Shown here in pieces: positions 15,391 through 24,956 of a stretch of 37,564 nt of DNA. The position numbers were made by a program, and so were the translations under genes. The notes beneath the pieces were generated by a model. It did no database searches and was not told where the DNA came from. It saw only the letters and a program-made list of their open reading frames with translations. This DNA comes from Candidatus Omnitrophota bacterium (lineage in GTDB: Bacteria; Omnitrophota; Gorgyraeia; Zapsychrales; Zapsychraceae): positions 1 through 37,564 of the forward strand of contig JAGLQN010000003.1 in NCBI GenBank assembly GCA_023136835.1, read 5' to 3'. Every line of letters begins with the position of its first letter. The first letter of the stretch is position 1.

Positions 15391-15926
15391 AAAAAGTTGG
15401 TCTATTATACCGCGAATCTTTAGTCAATGAGGTTAAAAAGGGTGTTACCGATAATGATAATGTGTTTGTTTTAAGTTATTCCCAAGTTTCAGGACTGCAG
15501 ATGAGTAACTTAAGAAAGAACCTCAAGCAGTCAGGAGCGAATGTGTGTGCGACGAAGAATTCGGTTGTCCAATTAGCGCTCAAGGAAATGGAATATGAAG
15601 AGCTTTCACAAAAAGTATCCGGTCAGACTGCTGTGGTCTGGGGGGGAACTGATTCTGCTGAAATTTCAAAAATATTAATTGATTTCGTGAAAACTTCAGA
15701 GAATGTTGTTGTTCAAGGCGGACTACTTCAAGGAAGGATCCTCGAGCAGGAAGATATTCAAAAATTATCTGAATTGCCGTCAAAGGAAGTTCTCTTAGCG
15801 ACGCTTTTTGCTGCTATCCAATCGCCGTTGACGCGGTTTGCTGGGGCTCTTAATGCTAAAACAAGAGATCTGTTATCTGTATTGAAACAATTAAGAGAAA
15901 AAAAGGGAGGAAATGAAAATGTCTGA
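15387..15926 (+). CDS. rplJ: 50S ribosomal protein L10
   Basis: This 179-residue L10 anchors the L7/L12 dimers. The N-terminal rRNA-binding domain includes [17 protein letters not shown]. The C-terminal helix for L7/L12 binding ends in [10 protein letters not shown]. It starts on the ATGA overlap with rplA, so there is no intergenic leader of the kind where L10 represses its own operon. The end overlaps rplL by eight bases. Confidence 0.95.
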   Translation: MKKVGLLYRESLVNEVKKGVTDNDNVFVLSYSQVSGLQMSNLRKNLKQSGANVCATKNSVVQLALKEMEYEELSQKVSGQTAVVWGGTDSAEISKILIDFVKTSENVVVQGGLLQGRILEQEDIQKLSELPSKEVLLATLFAAIQSPLTRFAGALNAKTRDLLSVLKQLREKKGGNENV

Positions 15927-16365
15927 CGATACAGCTGTGGAAAAAACAGAAGAAAAAAAGGAGAGCGTTGAGCTTTCTTCGAAATTGGAAGAAGTTGTTA
16001 AGACCATCGAGCAGTTAACCGCTTTGGAGCTTTCCGAATTGGTTAAAGGACTTGAGGATAAGTTTGGTATTCAGGCGGCTGCACCTATGGCTATGGGCGC
16101 TATGATGCCGGGAGCGGCTGGGGCTGCTGCTGGCGGCGAAGCTGCTGAAGAAAAAACAAGCTTTGATGTTGTTCTTGCTGATGTCGGTCCTAACAAAATT
16201 TCCGTTATCAAGGAAGTCAGAGCGGCCACAAGTCTAGGCTTAAAAGAGGCTAAAGATTTGGTTGAAAGTGCTCCTAAAGCTGTCAAAGAAGGAACGACCA
16301 AGGAAGAAGCTGAAGAGCTTAAGAAGAAGCTTGAAGCCGCTGGTGCTAAAGTCGAATTGAAGTAA
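15919..16365 (+). CDS. rplL: 50S ribosomal protein L7/L12
   Basis: This 148-residue protein is about 25 residues longer than usual. Residues 1-20 are an extra charged segment ([14 protein letters not shown]...). The dimerization domain is about 22-55, an Ala/Gly/Met-rich hinge about 56-80, and the C-terminal factor-binding domain 80-148 ([17 protein letters not shown]). It recruits elongation factors to the ribosome. ATG 15919 is chosen because GGGAGG at 15905-15910 is eight bases upstream. The alternative ATG 15913 is only two bases from it. Confidence 0.95.
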   Translation: MSDDTAVEKTEEKKESVELSSKLEEVVKTIEQLTALELSELVKGLEDKFGIQAAAPMAMGAMMPGAAGAAAGGEAAEEKTSFDVVLADVGPNKISVIKEVRAATSLGLKEAKDLVESAPKAVKEGTTKEEAEELKKKLEAAGAKVELK

Positions 16366-16416
16366 GCGTGCAGTTTATTTCTTCGAAGAACAATGGTGGG
16401 GGGAGTATTTTGTGTC

Positions 16417-16437
16417 ATTTCTGTCTTTGACAGAAAT
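16417..16437 (+). promoter_or_regulatory. Hairpin between rplL and rpoB
   Basis: ATTTCTGTC (16417-16425) pairs perfectly with GACAGAAAT (16429-16437) over a TTT loop, and a T/C-rich stretch follows. In Escherichia coli this junction carries an attenuator and an RNase III site that reduce rpoBC relative to rplL. A similar attenuating role is inferred from location. The tail is too poor in T for a strong terminator. Confidence 0.5.
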
Positions 16438-16455
16438 TTCCCTCTTAAAGATATT
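16427..16455 (+). promoter_or_regulatory. Possible internal promoter for rpoBC
   Basis: TTGACA (16427-16432), a 17-base spacer and GATATT (16450-16455, four of six consensus positions) lie 29 bases before rpoB. The -35 box is part of the hairpin at 16417-16437. The -10 box is weak, so this is a candidate only. Confidence 0.35.
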
Positions 16456-16484
16456 GGTAACCGCCAACTTTTATCTGGAAAATT

Positions 16485-19400
16485 ATGGAAAAACTAAAAA
16501 CTAAAGACTTTCGTAAGTTCAGTGACGATTTTGTATTACCAAACCTGCTGGATATCCAATCGGTAGCCTATGAAAATTTTTTACAGCGTTATATCGCGCC
16601 AGAAAAACGTGGTGATCAAGGACTAGAAGAAGTTTTTCGCGAAGTATTCCCGCTTGAAAGCTATGATGGACAGATCAAGCTTGAATACATGAGCTATATG
16701 CTGGGCAAAGAAAAATATTCCGCTTTAGAATGTAAGCGTCGCGGTATGAATTATGCCGCTACCTTGAAAGTAAAGCTGCGTTTGATTACGCCGGTTGATA
16801 TCAAGGAGCAGGAAGTTTATTTCGGTGATTTTCCACTCATGACAGATACAGGCACGTTTATCATTAATGGCGATGAGCGTGTTGTTGTTTCACAGATTCA
16901 GCGCCCGCCGGGCGTTTCCTTCGAAGAAGAAATGCACCCGACCGGAAAAAGTTTTTACCATGGGCGTATTATCCCCTCCCGCGGAGCGTGGTTTGAGATC
17001 AAATACGATCTCAATGACGTTCTTTTGGCTTATATTGATCGACGGCGGAATTTTCCCGCGACCCAGATTTTGAGAATTATGGGGCTATCGAGCAATGAAG
17101 ACATTAAAAAAATGATGGGGGATGATTTCGATAAATTGCAGCCCACTTTTGAAAAAGATCATACAACCAACAAAGAAGAAGCTCTCCTGGATTTTTATCG
17201 CAAGATGCGTCCTACCGAACCGGCCACCATCGAGGTAGCTGATGCGCTCTTCTTTCGTTTGTTTTTTGAAGCCAAGCGATACGATTTAAGCAAAGTCGGG
17301 CGTCATATTATTAACCGTAAATTAGGCATGAAGACTCCTTTAGAGAACAGGGTGCTTGATATTGCGACGGTTGTCGAAGTGATCTGTTATCTCGTCGGTC
17401 TTCGCGCTGGAAACGGGGAAACGGATGATATCGACCATTTGGGTAACCGGCGTATTAAAACGGTCGGTGAACTCGTTCAAAACCAAGTACGTATCGGTCT
17501 TGCCCGTTTGGAACGTTCCATTAAAGAGCGTCTTGTTGTTATGAGCTCTTTTGAAAACCTCACGGCCCACCATCTGATCAACTCACGCCTTTTCTCGAAT
17601 CAAATCCAAGATTTCTTTGCTCGAAGCCAATTGTCCCAATTTATGGATCAAGTCAATCCTTTATCCGAGATGACGCATAAAAGACGGCTTAGCGCTTTAG
17701 GGCCCGGCGGATTATCCCGTGAGCGTGCCGGCTTCGAGGTTCGTGATGTTCACCCGACGCATTATGGGCGTGTTTGTCCGATTGAGACTCCTGAAGGACC
17801 GAACATCGGCCTTATTGCGTCTTTAACGACATGTGCCCGGGTTAATGATCTAGGCTTTATTGAAACACCTTACCGCAAAGTTGTTAATGGGTGCCTTACC
17901 AGAAAAACGGAATATCTTACGGCGGATATGGATCAGAATGAATATGTTGCGCAGGCAAATGCCGTAGTCAATAAAGATGGGAGTTTTAAAGGTCCTGATG
18001 TCTTATGCCGTTATAAGACAGATTTTCCACGGACACGTCCCCAAAATATTGGATACATGGACGTCTCTCCTTTACAGATCGTATCTGTGGCGGCTTCTCT
18101 TATACCGTTTCTAGAACATGATGATGCCAACCGTGCTCTGATGGGATCGAACATGCAGCGTCAGGCTGTTCCGTTAATGATCTCCGAAGTGCCTTATGTT
18201 GGAACAGGCATGGAAGGGAAGGTAGCGCGTGATTCTGGCGTTGTTGTGATCGCCAGGGAAGATGGAACGGTTAAAAAAGTTGATGCAAGTGAGATTGTCG
18301 TCGGCGGCACAGAGTATCCGTTGAAGAATTATCAACGGACTAACGCCAATACATGTATACATCAAAGGCCGATTGTTCAGATTGGGGATAAAGTCAAAGC
18401 GGGTCAAGTTATCGCTGATGGGGTTGCGACAAAAAACGGCCGTTTGGCGTTAGGACGTAATGTCCTGGTGGCTTTTATGCCATGGCGCGGATATAACTTT
18501 GAGGATGCTATTCTCATTAATGAAAAAATCGTCCGTGACGACGTATTTACTTCTATTCACATCGAGAAATTTGAAGTGGAATGCCGTGAAACGCGCTTAG
18601 GGAATGAAGAGATTACGCGCGACATTCCCAATGTCGGGGAAGAAGCTCTTATTAGTCTTAACGAAGATGGGATTATTCGCGTGGGGGCAGAAGTTAAAGC
18701 CGGCGATATTCTCGTTGGGAAAGTAACCCCGAAGAGCGAGAAAGAACTTTCTCCCGAAGAACGGCTGTTAAGAGCGATTTTCGGCGAGAAGGCGGCTGAC
18801 ATTCGGGATACGTCTTTGACCCTTTCCCCGGGCATTGAAGGCGTGATTGTTAATACCGAGGTCTTTCAGCGTAGCGAACGCGGAAGGAAAACCAAAGAGG
18901 ATAAGGCTAAGGAAAATGAAGCGATCGAGAAAATCAAAGCTTTCTACAGACAAGAAATCCGATTTACAGAAGAAGAGCGTGATACGAAATTAGGCAAACT
19001 TCTGGGTATTAATAAATCGAAGTTAAGCAAAATTAAGTTTGATGATTTTGAGGAAGAATCCGAGGAAAGAGAAACAGCGCGTTTCTATGATGATAAGATC
19101 GCTGAATTAATGGAAGAGGAAGCGCATGAGATCGAGCGTGTTAAACGCGGCGACGAGCTTCCGGCTGGTGTGCTTAAAAGGGTGGTGGTTTATGTTGCGA
19201 CGAAACGAAAACTTTCTGAAGGGGATAAAATGGCGGGTCGTCATGGAAATAAGGGTATCGTTTCGCGTATCTTGCCGGAATCCGACATGCCGTTTTTAGC
19301 TGATGGATCAGCCGTGGATATTGTGTTGAATCCGCTTGGTGTTCCTTCGCGTATGAACGTTGGGCAGCTTTTGGAAACGCATTTGGGATGGGCGGCTAAA

Positions 19401-19952
19401 GCGCTTGGTTTCTATGCGGAAACACCTGTATTTAACGGAGCGGTCGAGGGAGAGATCCACGAAAATCTCAAGGAAGCCGGTTTACCGGAAGATGGAAAAG
19501 CTGTTCTTTATGATGGTTATACCGGTCAGCCTTTCGATCAGAAAGTGACTGTCGGTATCATTTATATGTTGAAGTTGAACCATCTTGTTGATGAGAAAAT
19601 CCATGCGCGGTCGATTGGCCCGTACTCCTTAGTGACTCAGCAGCCGTTGGGCGGAAAAGCGCATTTTGGCGGTCAAAGATTCGGGGAAATGGAAGTTTGG
19701 GCCCTGGAGGCTTATGGGGCGGCCTATACTCTTCAGGAAATGCTGACGGTTAAAAGCGATGATGTTACCGGAAGAAGCCGTATGTATGAAGCTATTGTGA
19801 AGGGTCAACAAAAATTAGCTCCAGGAACACCGGAATCCTTTAACGTTCTTGTTAAAGAACTTCAAGGCTTGTGTCTTGATATCAAGATGGTGAGGGCCGG
19901 TTCTGAAGGGGATGGTAAACTTTCCGAAAAATCAAAGGACAAGAAGAAGTAA
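16485..19952 (+). CDS. rpoB: DNA-directed RNA polymerase subunit beta
   Basis: This 1155-residue protein is short compared with the 1342 residues of Escherichia coli and lacks the large lineage-specific insertions seen there. The rifampicin region is conserved near residues 383-411 ([21 protein letters not shown]...), with [20 protein letters not shown] just after. The position matching E. coli N518 is valine. GYNFEDAI and the C-terminal [21 protein letters not shown] are also present. Beta forms half of the catalytic cleft. The lysine-rich tail ends one base before rpoC. The ribosome binding site (CTGGAAA) is modest. Confidence 0.97.
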   Translation: MEKLKTKDFRKFSDDFVLPNLLDIQSVAYENFLQRYIAPEKRGDQGLEEVFREVFPLESYDGQIKLEYMSYMLGKEKYSALECKRRGMNYAATLKVKLRLITPVDIKEQEVYFGDFPLMTDTGTFIINGDERVVVSQIQRPPGVSFEEEMHPTGKSFYHGRIIPSRGAWFEIKYDLNDVLLAYIDRRRNFPATQILRIMGLSSNEDIKKMMGDDFDKLQPTFEKDHTTNKEEALLDFYRKMRPTEPATIEVADALFFRLFFEAKRYDLSKVGRHIINRKLGMKTPLENRVLDIATVVEVICYLVGLRAGNGETDDIDHLGNRRIKTVGELVQNQVRIGLARLERSIKERLVVMSSFENLTAHHLINSRLFSNQIQDFFARSQLSQFMDQVNPLSEMTHKRRLSALGPGGLSRERAGFEVRDVHPTHYGRVCPIETPEGPNIGLIASLTTCARVNDLGFIETPYRKVVNGCLTRKTEYLTADMDQNEYVAQANAVVNKDGSFKGPDVLCRYKTDFPRTRPQNIGYMDVSPLQIVSVAASLIPFLEHDDANRALMGSNMQRQAVPLMISEVPYVGTGMEGKVARDSGVVVIAREDGTVKKVDASEIVVGGTEYPLKNYQRTNANTCIHQRPIVQIGDKVKAGQVIADGVATKNGRLALGRNVLVAFMPWRGYNFEDAILINEKIVRDDVFTSIHIEKFEVECRETRLGNEEITRDIPNVGEEALISLNEDGIIRVGAEVKAGDILVGKVTPKSEKELSPEERLLRAIFGEKAADIRDTSLTLSPGIEGVIVNTEVFQRSERGRKTKEDKAKENEAIEKIKAFYRQEIRFTEEERDTKLGKLLGINKSKLSKIKFDDFEEESEERETARFYDDKIAELMEEEAHEIERVKRGDELPAGVLKRVVVYVATKRKLSEGDKMAGRHGNKGIVSRILPESDMPFLADGSAVDIVLNPLGVPSRMNVGQLLETHLGWAAKALGFYAETPVFNGAVEGEIHENLKEAGLPEDGKAVLYDGYTGQPFDQKVTVGIIYMLKLNHLVDEKIHARSIGPYSLVTQQPLGGKAHFGGQRFGEMEVWALEAYGAAYTLQEMLTVKSDDVTGRSRMYEAIVKGQQKLAPGTPESFNVLVKELQGLCLDIKMVRAGSEGDGKLSEKSKDKKK

Positions 19953-19953
19953 A

Positions 19954-22900
19954 ATGATAAAAAAACTCGATGATATTAAAAACAAAGACAGAATTACTAT
20001 TCAAATTGCTTCAGCCGATGTGATTCGCTCATGGTCTTCCGGGATTATTAAAAAGGCGGAAACGCTCAATTATAGAACTTTGAAACCCGAGAAGGATGGC
20101 CTTTTCTGTGAAAAGATCTTCGGGCCCGTCCGGGATTGGGAATGTAATTGTGGAAAGTACAAGGGTATCAAGTTCAAAGGCATTACATGTGACCGTTGCG
20201 GAGTGACCGTGACCCGGTCTTCCGTCCGTCGTGAACGTATGGGACACATTGAGCTGGCTTGCCCGGTGACCCATATCTGGTTTTACAAAGCCGTTCCAAG
20301 CCGTCTTTCGGCATTATTGCAGGTTGGTTTACGCGACCTGGAAAAGCTTATTTACTATGAAGAGTATATTGTGATCGATCCGGGCGATACGCCTTTGAAG
20401 CTAAAACAGTTTCTTTCCGAAGACGAATATCAAGATGCTTTGGTGAAATATGGAGCGGCGTTCAAGGCGAAGATCGGCGCTGATGCCGTCCGGGAAGTTC
20501 TTAGAGAACTTGATCTTAATGTGCTGTGCAAGAAACTACGTAAAGATCTTGAGAAGTCAAATCCCGCCGGAACGAATGCCAAGAAGATTGCGAAAACTCT
20601 AAAGATCGTTGAAGATTTCAAGAGTTCGGAAAATATGGCCGAGTGGATGGTTTTGGATGTACTGCCTGTGATCCCACCTGATTTAAGACCTTTAGTGCCT
20701 CTTGAAGGGGGAAGGTTCGCGACTTCTGATCTAAATGATCTTTATCGCCGTGTGATCAACCGAAATAACCGTTTAAAGAAACTTGTTGATCTTAAGGCCC
20801 CTGAGATTATCTGCCGTAATGAAAAGCGCATGCTTCAGGAAGCGGTCGATGCGCTTCTCGACAACGGCCGCCATGGCCGTCCGGTATTGGGTTCCGGTAA
20901 TCGTCCGTTAAAGTCTTTGTCGGATATGCTTAAAGGTAAGCAGGGGCGCTTCCGTATGAACCTTTTAGGAAAGCGCGTTGATTATTCAGGACGCTCTGTT
21001 ATTGTTGTTGGCCCGACTCTCAAATTGCACCAGTGCGGATTGCCTAAAAAGATGGCTCTTGAGCTCTTCGAGCCGTTCATTATCCGTAAGCTTCGCGAAA
21101 AAGGATTTGTTCATACGATCAAGGGTGCCAAGCGAATGGTCGAGAGAGCCAAAGTGGAAGTCTGGGACATTCTTGATGAGGTTATACAGGATCATCCTAT
21201 CATGCTTAACCGTGCTCCGACGCTGCATCGCTTAAGTATTCAAGCATTCTATCCGGTTCTTGTTGAGGGCAAAGCAATAAAGCTGCATCCGCTTGTGTGT
21301 GCGGCGTTCAATGCTGACTTTGATGGGGACCAAATGGCCGTGCATGTTCCGCTTTCTCTTGAAGCGCAGATCGAGTGCCGATTAGAACTTTTATCGGTCA
21401 ACAATCTATTCTCACCGGCCGACGGACGGCCTGTTATTTCACCTTCCCAAGACGTTGTTTTGGGCCTTTACTACATTACCAAAGAAGAGGAATTAAACAA
21501 GGAAGATGACAAGGTGTTTGCGTCTTCAGACGAAGTTGTTATCGCTTATAATGACGGCATGCGAAATATCCACAAGCGCATTAAATTACGGTTGGACCAG
21601 CCTGTCTGGGGAGAAGAAAAACCGTCGCTGATCATTTCTCAAGAAGAGGTTTTAAAAGCCGCTGAGGGTTCAAAGAAAAAGAAAGACCAGAGCAACTGGG
21701 TCATCATTGAGACGACAGTCGGCCGTGTTTTGGCCAATGAATTGTTGCCGGAAGGTTTTGGTTTCGTCAACGAATTGCTTACTAAAAAAAAGATCGGCGC
21801 TGTTATTTCTGATTGTTACAAAAGGTTTGGGCAGGCCAAGACAGTTCAATTGCTCGATAACCTAAAAGATTTTGGTTTCAATAATGCGACGCTCGCCGGG
21901 ATCTCGATCGGAATCTCTGACATGACCATTCCGAAAGAAAAAGGTGATATTATCAAGAACTCGAGACAAGAAGTTAGTAAGATCGAGGATCAATATCGGA
22001 AGGGGATTATTACCGGTCGCGAACGCTACAACAAAATTATTGACGTCTGGACACATACGACGGAATCTATTTCTGATCTGGTGTTCAAACAAATGGAACC
22101 ATTCAATCCCGTTTTTATTATGGCTGATTCCGGTGCGCGTGGTTCACGCCTTCAGATCCGTCAGCTCTCCGGCATGCGCGGGTTAATGGCTAAGCCATCC
22201 GGGGAAATTATTGAGAGTCCGATCACGGCAAGTTTCCGTGAAGGATTAACGGTTTTGGAATATTTCATCTCGACGCATGGCGCGCGTAAAGGATTGGCTG
22301 ATACGGCTCTTAAGACGGCAGACGCCGGTTATTTAACGCGCCGTTTAGTCGACGTGGCCCAAGAGCAGGTTGTTACGGTGGAAGATTGCGGAACACTTAA
22401 CGGGATCACTGTCTCGGCCATCGTCGAAGGTGATGAGCTGGTCGTTAGCTTGAAAGAACGTATTACGGGGCGTGTGGCGCTCGACAGTATTGTTGATATT
22501 GTCACTGACCAGCGCGTCGTCGAGGCAGGCGAGGTTATTACGGAAGAGAAAGCGGAATTCATCGAGCATCTGGGTATTGAAAAAGTGCGTATCCGCAGCG
22601 TCTTGACATGTGAGGCCGACCGGGGCCTGTGTATCAAATGTTACGGCCGCAACTTAGCAACGCACCGGTTGGTTGAAATCGGGGAGGCTGTTGGAACCAT
22701 TGCCGCCCAAAGTATCGGTGAACCTGGAACTCAGCTGACGATGCGTACGTTCCACATTGGCGGTACGGCAAGCCGTGCGATCGAACAATCATTTTTTAAG
22801 GCAAAAAACAGCGGTATGATCAAGTATCATCAATTGCGCGTCGTCGCTAAAGGTAATGAATTTATTGTTCTTAACCGCAATGGGTCGGTCAGTGTCAATA

Positions 22901-24078
22901 ATGAATTCGGCCGTGAATTTGAGCGATATCAGCTGCCGCAAGGCGCATCTATTAAAGTGGCGGATGGAGGCTCAATTGCCAAAGATAAGGTATTTGTGAA
23001 TTGGGATCCTTACACCGTTCCGATTATTACGGAGGTCAAAGGCGAGGTGAATTCGGAAGACCTTATTCCCGATGTCACTGTTCAGGAGGAACGGAATTCA
23101 TTGACCGGTGTTACCGAGCGTGTTGTCGTTGAGCATAAACAGGAATTTCATCCACAGATTATTATCACCGACGAAAAAGACGAGATTGTCGGAATTTATT
23201 CGATCCCGATCGGTGCTCATATTCTTGTCAAGGATAGGCAAAAGATCAATGCTGGGGATTTAATTGCGAAGATTCCAAGAGGAGCCGGTAAGACGCGTGA
23301 TATCACAGGTGGTTTACCGCGCGTTGCAGAATTGTTTGAAGCTCGCAAGCCGAAGGATCCTGCGGTTATCAGCGAGATTGACGGGGTTGTTGAATTCGGT
23401 GAGGATAAGCGCGGCCGGCGTACGATTATCGTCAAAAGCCCGACCGGAATGGCTTCGGAATATACGATTCCTCACGGAAAACACCCGAATGTTTATAAAG
23501 ATGATCGTGTTTTCGCCGGGCAGCAACTGACTGATGGCCCGGTTGTTCCCCATGATATTTTAAAGGTGTGTGGGGACAAGGTTCTCCAGGAATACCTGTT
23601 GAATGAAGTTCAAGAGGTTTACCGTCTTCAAGGTGTCCGTATCAATGATAAACACATCGAGCTGATTATCTCGCAAATGCTCAAAAAGGTTAAAATTGAA
23701 GATCCTGGTGACACAAGATTTTTGATAGGAGAGCAGATAAATCGTGTTACTTTTAAGAAAGAAAACGATGAAGTTATAAAGAAAAAGGGCAAGCCTGCGC
23801 AGGCAACACCGTTACTCTTGGGAATAACGAAAGTGTCTTTAACCACAGATAGTTTCATCTCTTCTGCAAGTTTTCAAGAGACAACTAGAGTGTTGACAGA
23901 GGCTGCTTCTTCTGGTAGAATCGACCTTCTTCGTGGACTTAAAGAGAATGTCATTGTAGGGCATTTGATCCCCGCGGGCACAGGTTTACCGCAATATAAA
24001 GAAATAGAAATGGTTAAATATGCCGACGATACAACAGTTGATCAGGAAGAGCAGGATACAGAAAAAAAAGAAGGGTAA
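19954..24078 (+). CDS. rpoC: DNA-directed RNA polymerase subunit beta'
   Basis: This is a 1374-residue protein. The N-terminal zinc ribbon (CNCGKYKG...CDRC) is followed by the catalytic NADFDGDQ loop at residues 453-460, which holds the three magnesium-binding aspartates. The second zinc site reads [15 protein letters not shown]. The trigger-loop region and [22 protein letters not shown] are conserved. The start is ATG 19954; a longer frame from 19912 lies within rpoB and is not conserved. The last 59 bases overlap the start of rpsL in another frame, giving beta' an acidic tail ([12 protein letters not shown]). Confidence 0.97.
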   Translation: MIKKLDDIKNKDRITIQIASADVIRSWSSGIIKKAETLNYRTLKPEKDGLFCEKIFGPVRDWECNCGKYKGIKFKGITCDRCGVTVTRSSVRRERMGHIELACPVTHIWFYKAVPSRLSALLQVGLRDLEKLIYYEEYIVIDPGDTPLKLKQFLSEDEYQDALVKYGAAFKAKIGADAVREVLRELDLNVLCKKLRKDLEKSNPAGTNAKKIAKTLKIVEDFKSSENMAEWMVLDVLPVIPPDLRPLVPLEGGRFATSDLNDLYRRVINRNNRLKKLVDLKAPEIICRNEKRMLQEAVDALLDNGRHGRPVLGSGNRPLKSLSDMLKGKQGRFRMNLLGKRVDYSGRSVIVVGPTLKLHQCGLPKKMALELFEPFIIRKLREKGFVHTIKGAKRMVERAKVEVWDILDEVIQDHPIMLNRAPTLHRLSIQAFYPVLVEGKAIKLHPLVCAAFNADFDGDQMAVHVPLSLEAQIECRLELLSVNNLFSPADGRPVISPSQDVVLGLYYITKEEELNKEDDKVFASSDEVVIAYNDGMRNIHKRIKLRLDQPVWGEEKPSLIISQEEVLKAAEGSKKKKDQSNWVIIETTVGRVLANELLPEGFGFVNELLTKKKIGAVISDCYKRFGQAKTVQLLDNLKDFGFNNATLAGISIGISDMTIPKEKGDIIKNSRQEVSKIEDQYRKGIITGRERYNKIIDVWTHTTESISDLVFKQMEPFNPVFIMADSGARGSRLQIRQLSGMRGLMAKPSGEIIESPITASFREGLTVLEYFISTHGARKGLADTALKTADAGYLTRRLVDVAQEQVVTVEDCGTLNGITVSAIVEGDELVVSLKERITGRVALDSIVDIVTDQRVVEAGEVITEEKAEFIEHLGIEKVRIRSVLTCEADRGLCIKCYGRNLATHRLVEIGEAVGTIAAQSIGEPGTQLTMRTFHIGGTASRAIEQSFFKAKNSGMIKYHQLRVVAKGNEFIVLNRNGSVSVNNEFGREFERYQLPQGASIKVADGGSIAKDKVFVNWDPYTVPIITEVKGEVNSEDLIPDVTVQEERNSLTGVTERVVVEHKQEFHPQIIITDEKDEIVGIYSIPIGAHILVKDRQKINAGDLIAKIPRGAGKTRDITGGLPRVAELFEARKPKDPAVISEIDGVVEFGEDKRGRRTIIVKSPTGMASEYTIPHGKHPNVYKDDRVFAGQQLTDGPVVPHDILKVCGDKVLQEYLLNEVQEVYRLQGVRINDKHIELIISQMLKKVKIEDPGDTRFLIGEQINRVTFKKENDEVIKKKGKPAQATPLLLGITKVSLTTDSFISSASFQETTRVLTEAASSGRIDLLRGLKENVIVGHLIPAGTGLPQYKEIEMVKYADDTTVDQEEQDTEKKEG
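23893..23921 (+). promoter_or_regulatory. Near-consensus promoter inside rpoC, upstream of the str genes
   Basis: TTGACA (23893-23898), a 17-base spacer and TAGAAT (23916-23921) match sigma70 elements at 11 of 12 positions. The -35 box is exactly the Leu-Thr codons TTG ACA of the conserved RpoC motif RVLTEAA. The -10 box spans GGT AGA ATC. Transcription would start near 23928, about 92 bases before rpsL. Confidence 0.5.
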
Positions 24079-24397
24079 ATCACCGGCTTTGATGAACTCT
24101 CCGTTCCGCAGAGGTGTTTGTCTTCAGGTGAAAACCATGACTCCAAAAAAACCGAATTCGGCATTGCGTAAGATTGCCAGGGTTCGCTTATCTAATAAGT
24201 TTGAAGTCACTTCTTATATTCCTGGTGAAGGACATAATTTACAGGAACACTCGATCGTTTTAGTGCGTGGCGGACGCGTGAAAGATCTTCCGGGTGTTCG
24301 TTATCATATTGTTCGCGGAACATTAGATACGGCTGGAGTTGGAAAGCGAAAGAAATCACGCTCAAAATACGGAACCAAAAGAGACGAGGGTAAATAA
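24020..24397 (+). CDS. rpsL: 30S ribosomal protein S12
   Basis: This 125-residue S12 begins [12 protein letters not shown], which matches the universal family N-terminus and fixes the start inside rpoC, 59 bases before its stop. The decoding-centre loops [11 protein letters not shown] (41-51) and [10 protein letters not shown] (87-96) are intact. They include the lysines linked to streptomycin response and the aspartate that can be methylthiolated. Residues 26-30 (NSPFR) differ from the common QGCPQ. No ribosome binding site is evident. rpsG follows after three bases. Confidence 0.96.
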   Translation: MPTIQQLIRKSRIQKKKKGKSPALMNSPFRRGVCLQVKTMTPKKPNSALRKIARVRLSNKFEVTSYIPGEGHNLQEHSIVLVRGGRVKDLPGVRYHIVRGTLDTAGVGKRKKSRSKYGTKRDEGK

Positions 24398-24400
24398 ACG

Positions 24401-24877
24401 ATGAGAAGACGCAGGGCTGAACACAGAGAAGCGATAGCAGATCCGAAATATACAAATCGCCTCTTGGCAAAATTCATTAACAATCTTATGCTGGATGGAA
24501 AAAAGACAGTTGCTGAAAATATTGTCTACGGTGCTTTAGAAATTTTTGAACAAAAGGCCCATCAAGAAGGAGTCGATGGATCCAAGCTCTTTAACAAAGC
24601 TATTGATAATGTGCGTCCAAGATTAGAGGTCAAGGCAAGACGTTTAGGCGGGGCGACGTATCAGGTTCCCGTTGAAGTTCCTGTTGCCCGCGGCAACGCG
24701 CTTGCCATGCGGTGGATCAGAGATTTTGCCCGCAAGAAAAAAGGCAGGCCGATGAAAAATAAATTGGCCGATGAACTTTTGGCGGCATATAAGGGTGAGG
24801 GTGCGGCGGTTAAGAAACGCGACGATACGCATAAAATGGCCGAATCAAATAAAGCATTTTCACATTTACGATGGTAA
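24401..24877 (+). CDS. rpsG: 30S ribosomal protein S7
   Basis: This 158-residue protein has the normal length and starts with the conserved basic MRRRRAEHR. YTNRLLAKFINNLMLDGKK and the GGATYQVPVEV beta hairpin, which reaches the tRNA exit site, are conserved. S7 starts assembly of the 30S head. It ends in the usual NKAFSHLRW. The intercistronic spacer to rpsL is three bases, so the S7-binding operator found there in Escherichia coli cannot be present. A hairpin lies after the gene instead. Confidence 0.96.
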   Translation: MRRRRAEHREAIADPKYTNRLLAKFINNLMLDGKKTVAENIVYGALEIFEQKAHQEGVDGSKLFNKAIDNVRPRLEVKARRLGGATYQVPVEVPVARGNALAMRWIRDFARKKKGRPMKNKLADELLAAYKGEGAAVKKRDDTHKMAESNKAFSHLRW

Positions 24878-24880
24878 TCT

Positions 24881-24927
24881 AATGGCTGTATGTACTTCTT
24901 ACGACAAACCGAAGTTATACAGCCATT
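24881..24927 (+). promoter_or_regulatory. Hairpin between rpsG and fusA
   Basis: AATGGCTGTAT (24881-24891) pairs perfectly with ATACAGCCATT (24917-24927). The stem can continue through a GU pair and a bulge into ACTTC/GAAGT (24894-24898 with 24911-24915). It lies 13 bases before the AGAGGAT ribosome binding site of fusA. No T-run follows, so translational control or RNA processing is more likely than termination. Confidence 0.5.
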
Positions 24928-24956
24928 CATACAAGCGCAAGAGGATAAGCAGTACG

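Noticed and set aside
24057-24073. Run of eight A bases near the end of rpoC as a slippage site that would fuse beta' to S12
   Set aside because: Slippage there could in principle join the frames, but no stimulatory structure is visible and both proteins have normal separate ends.
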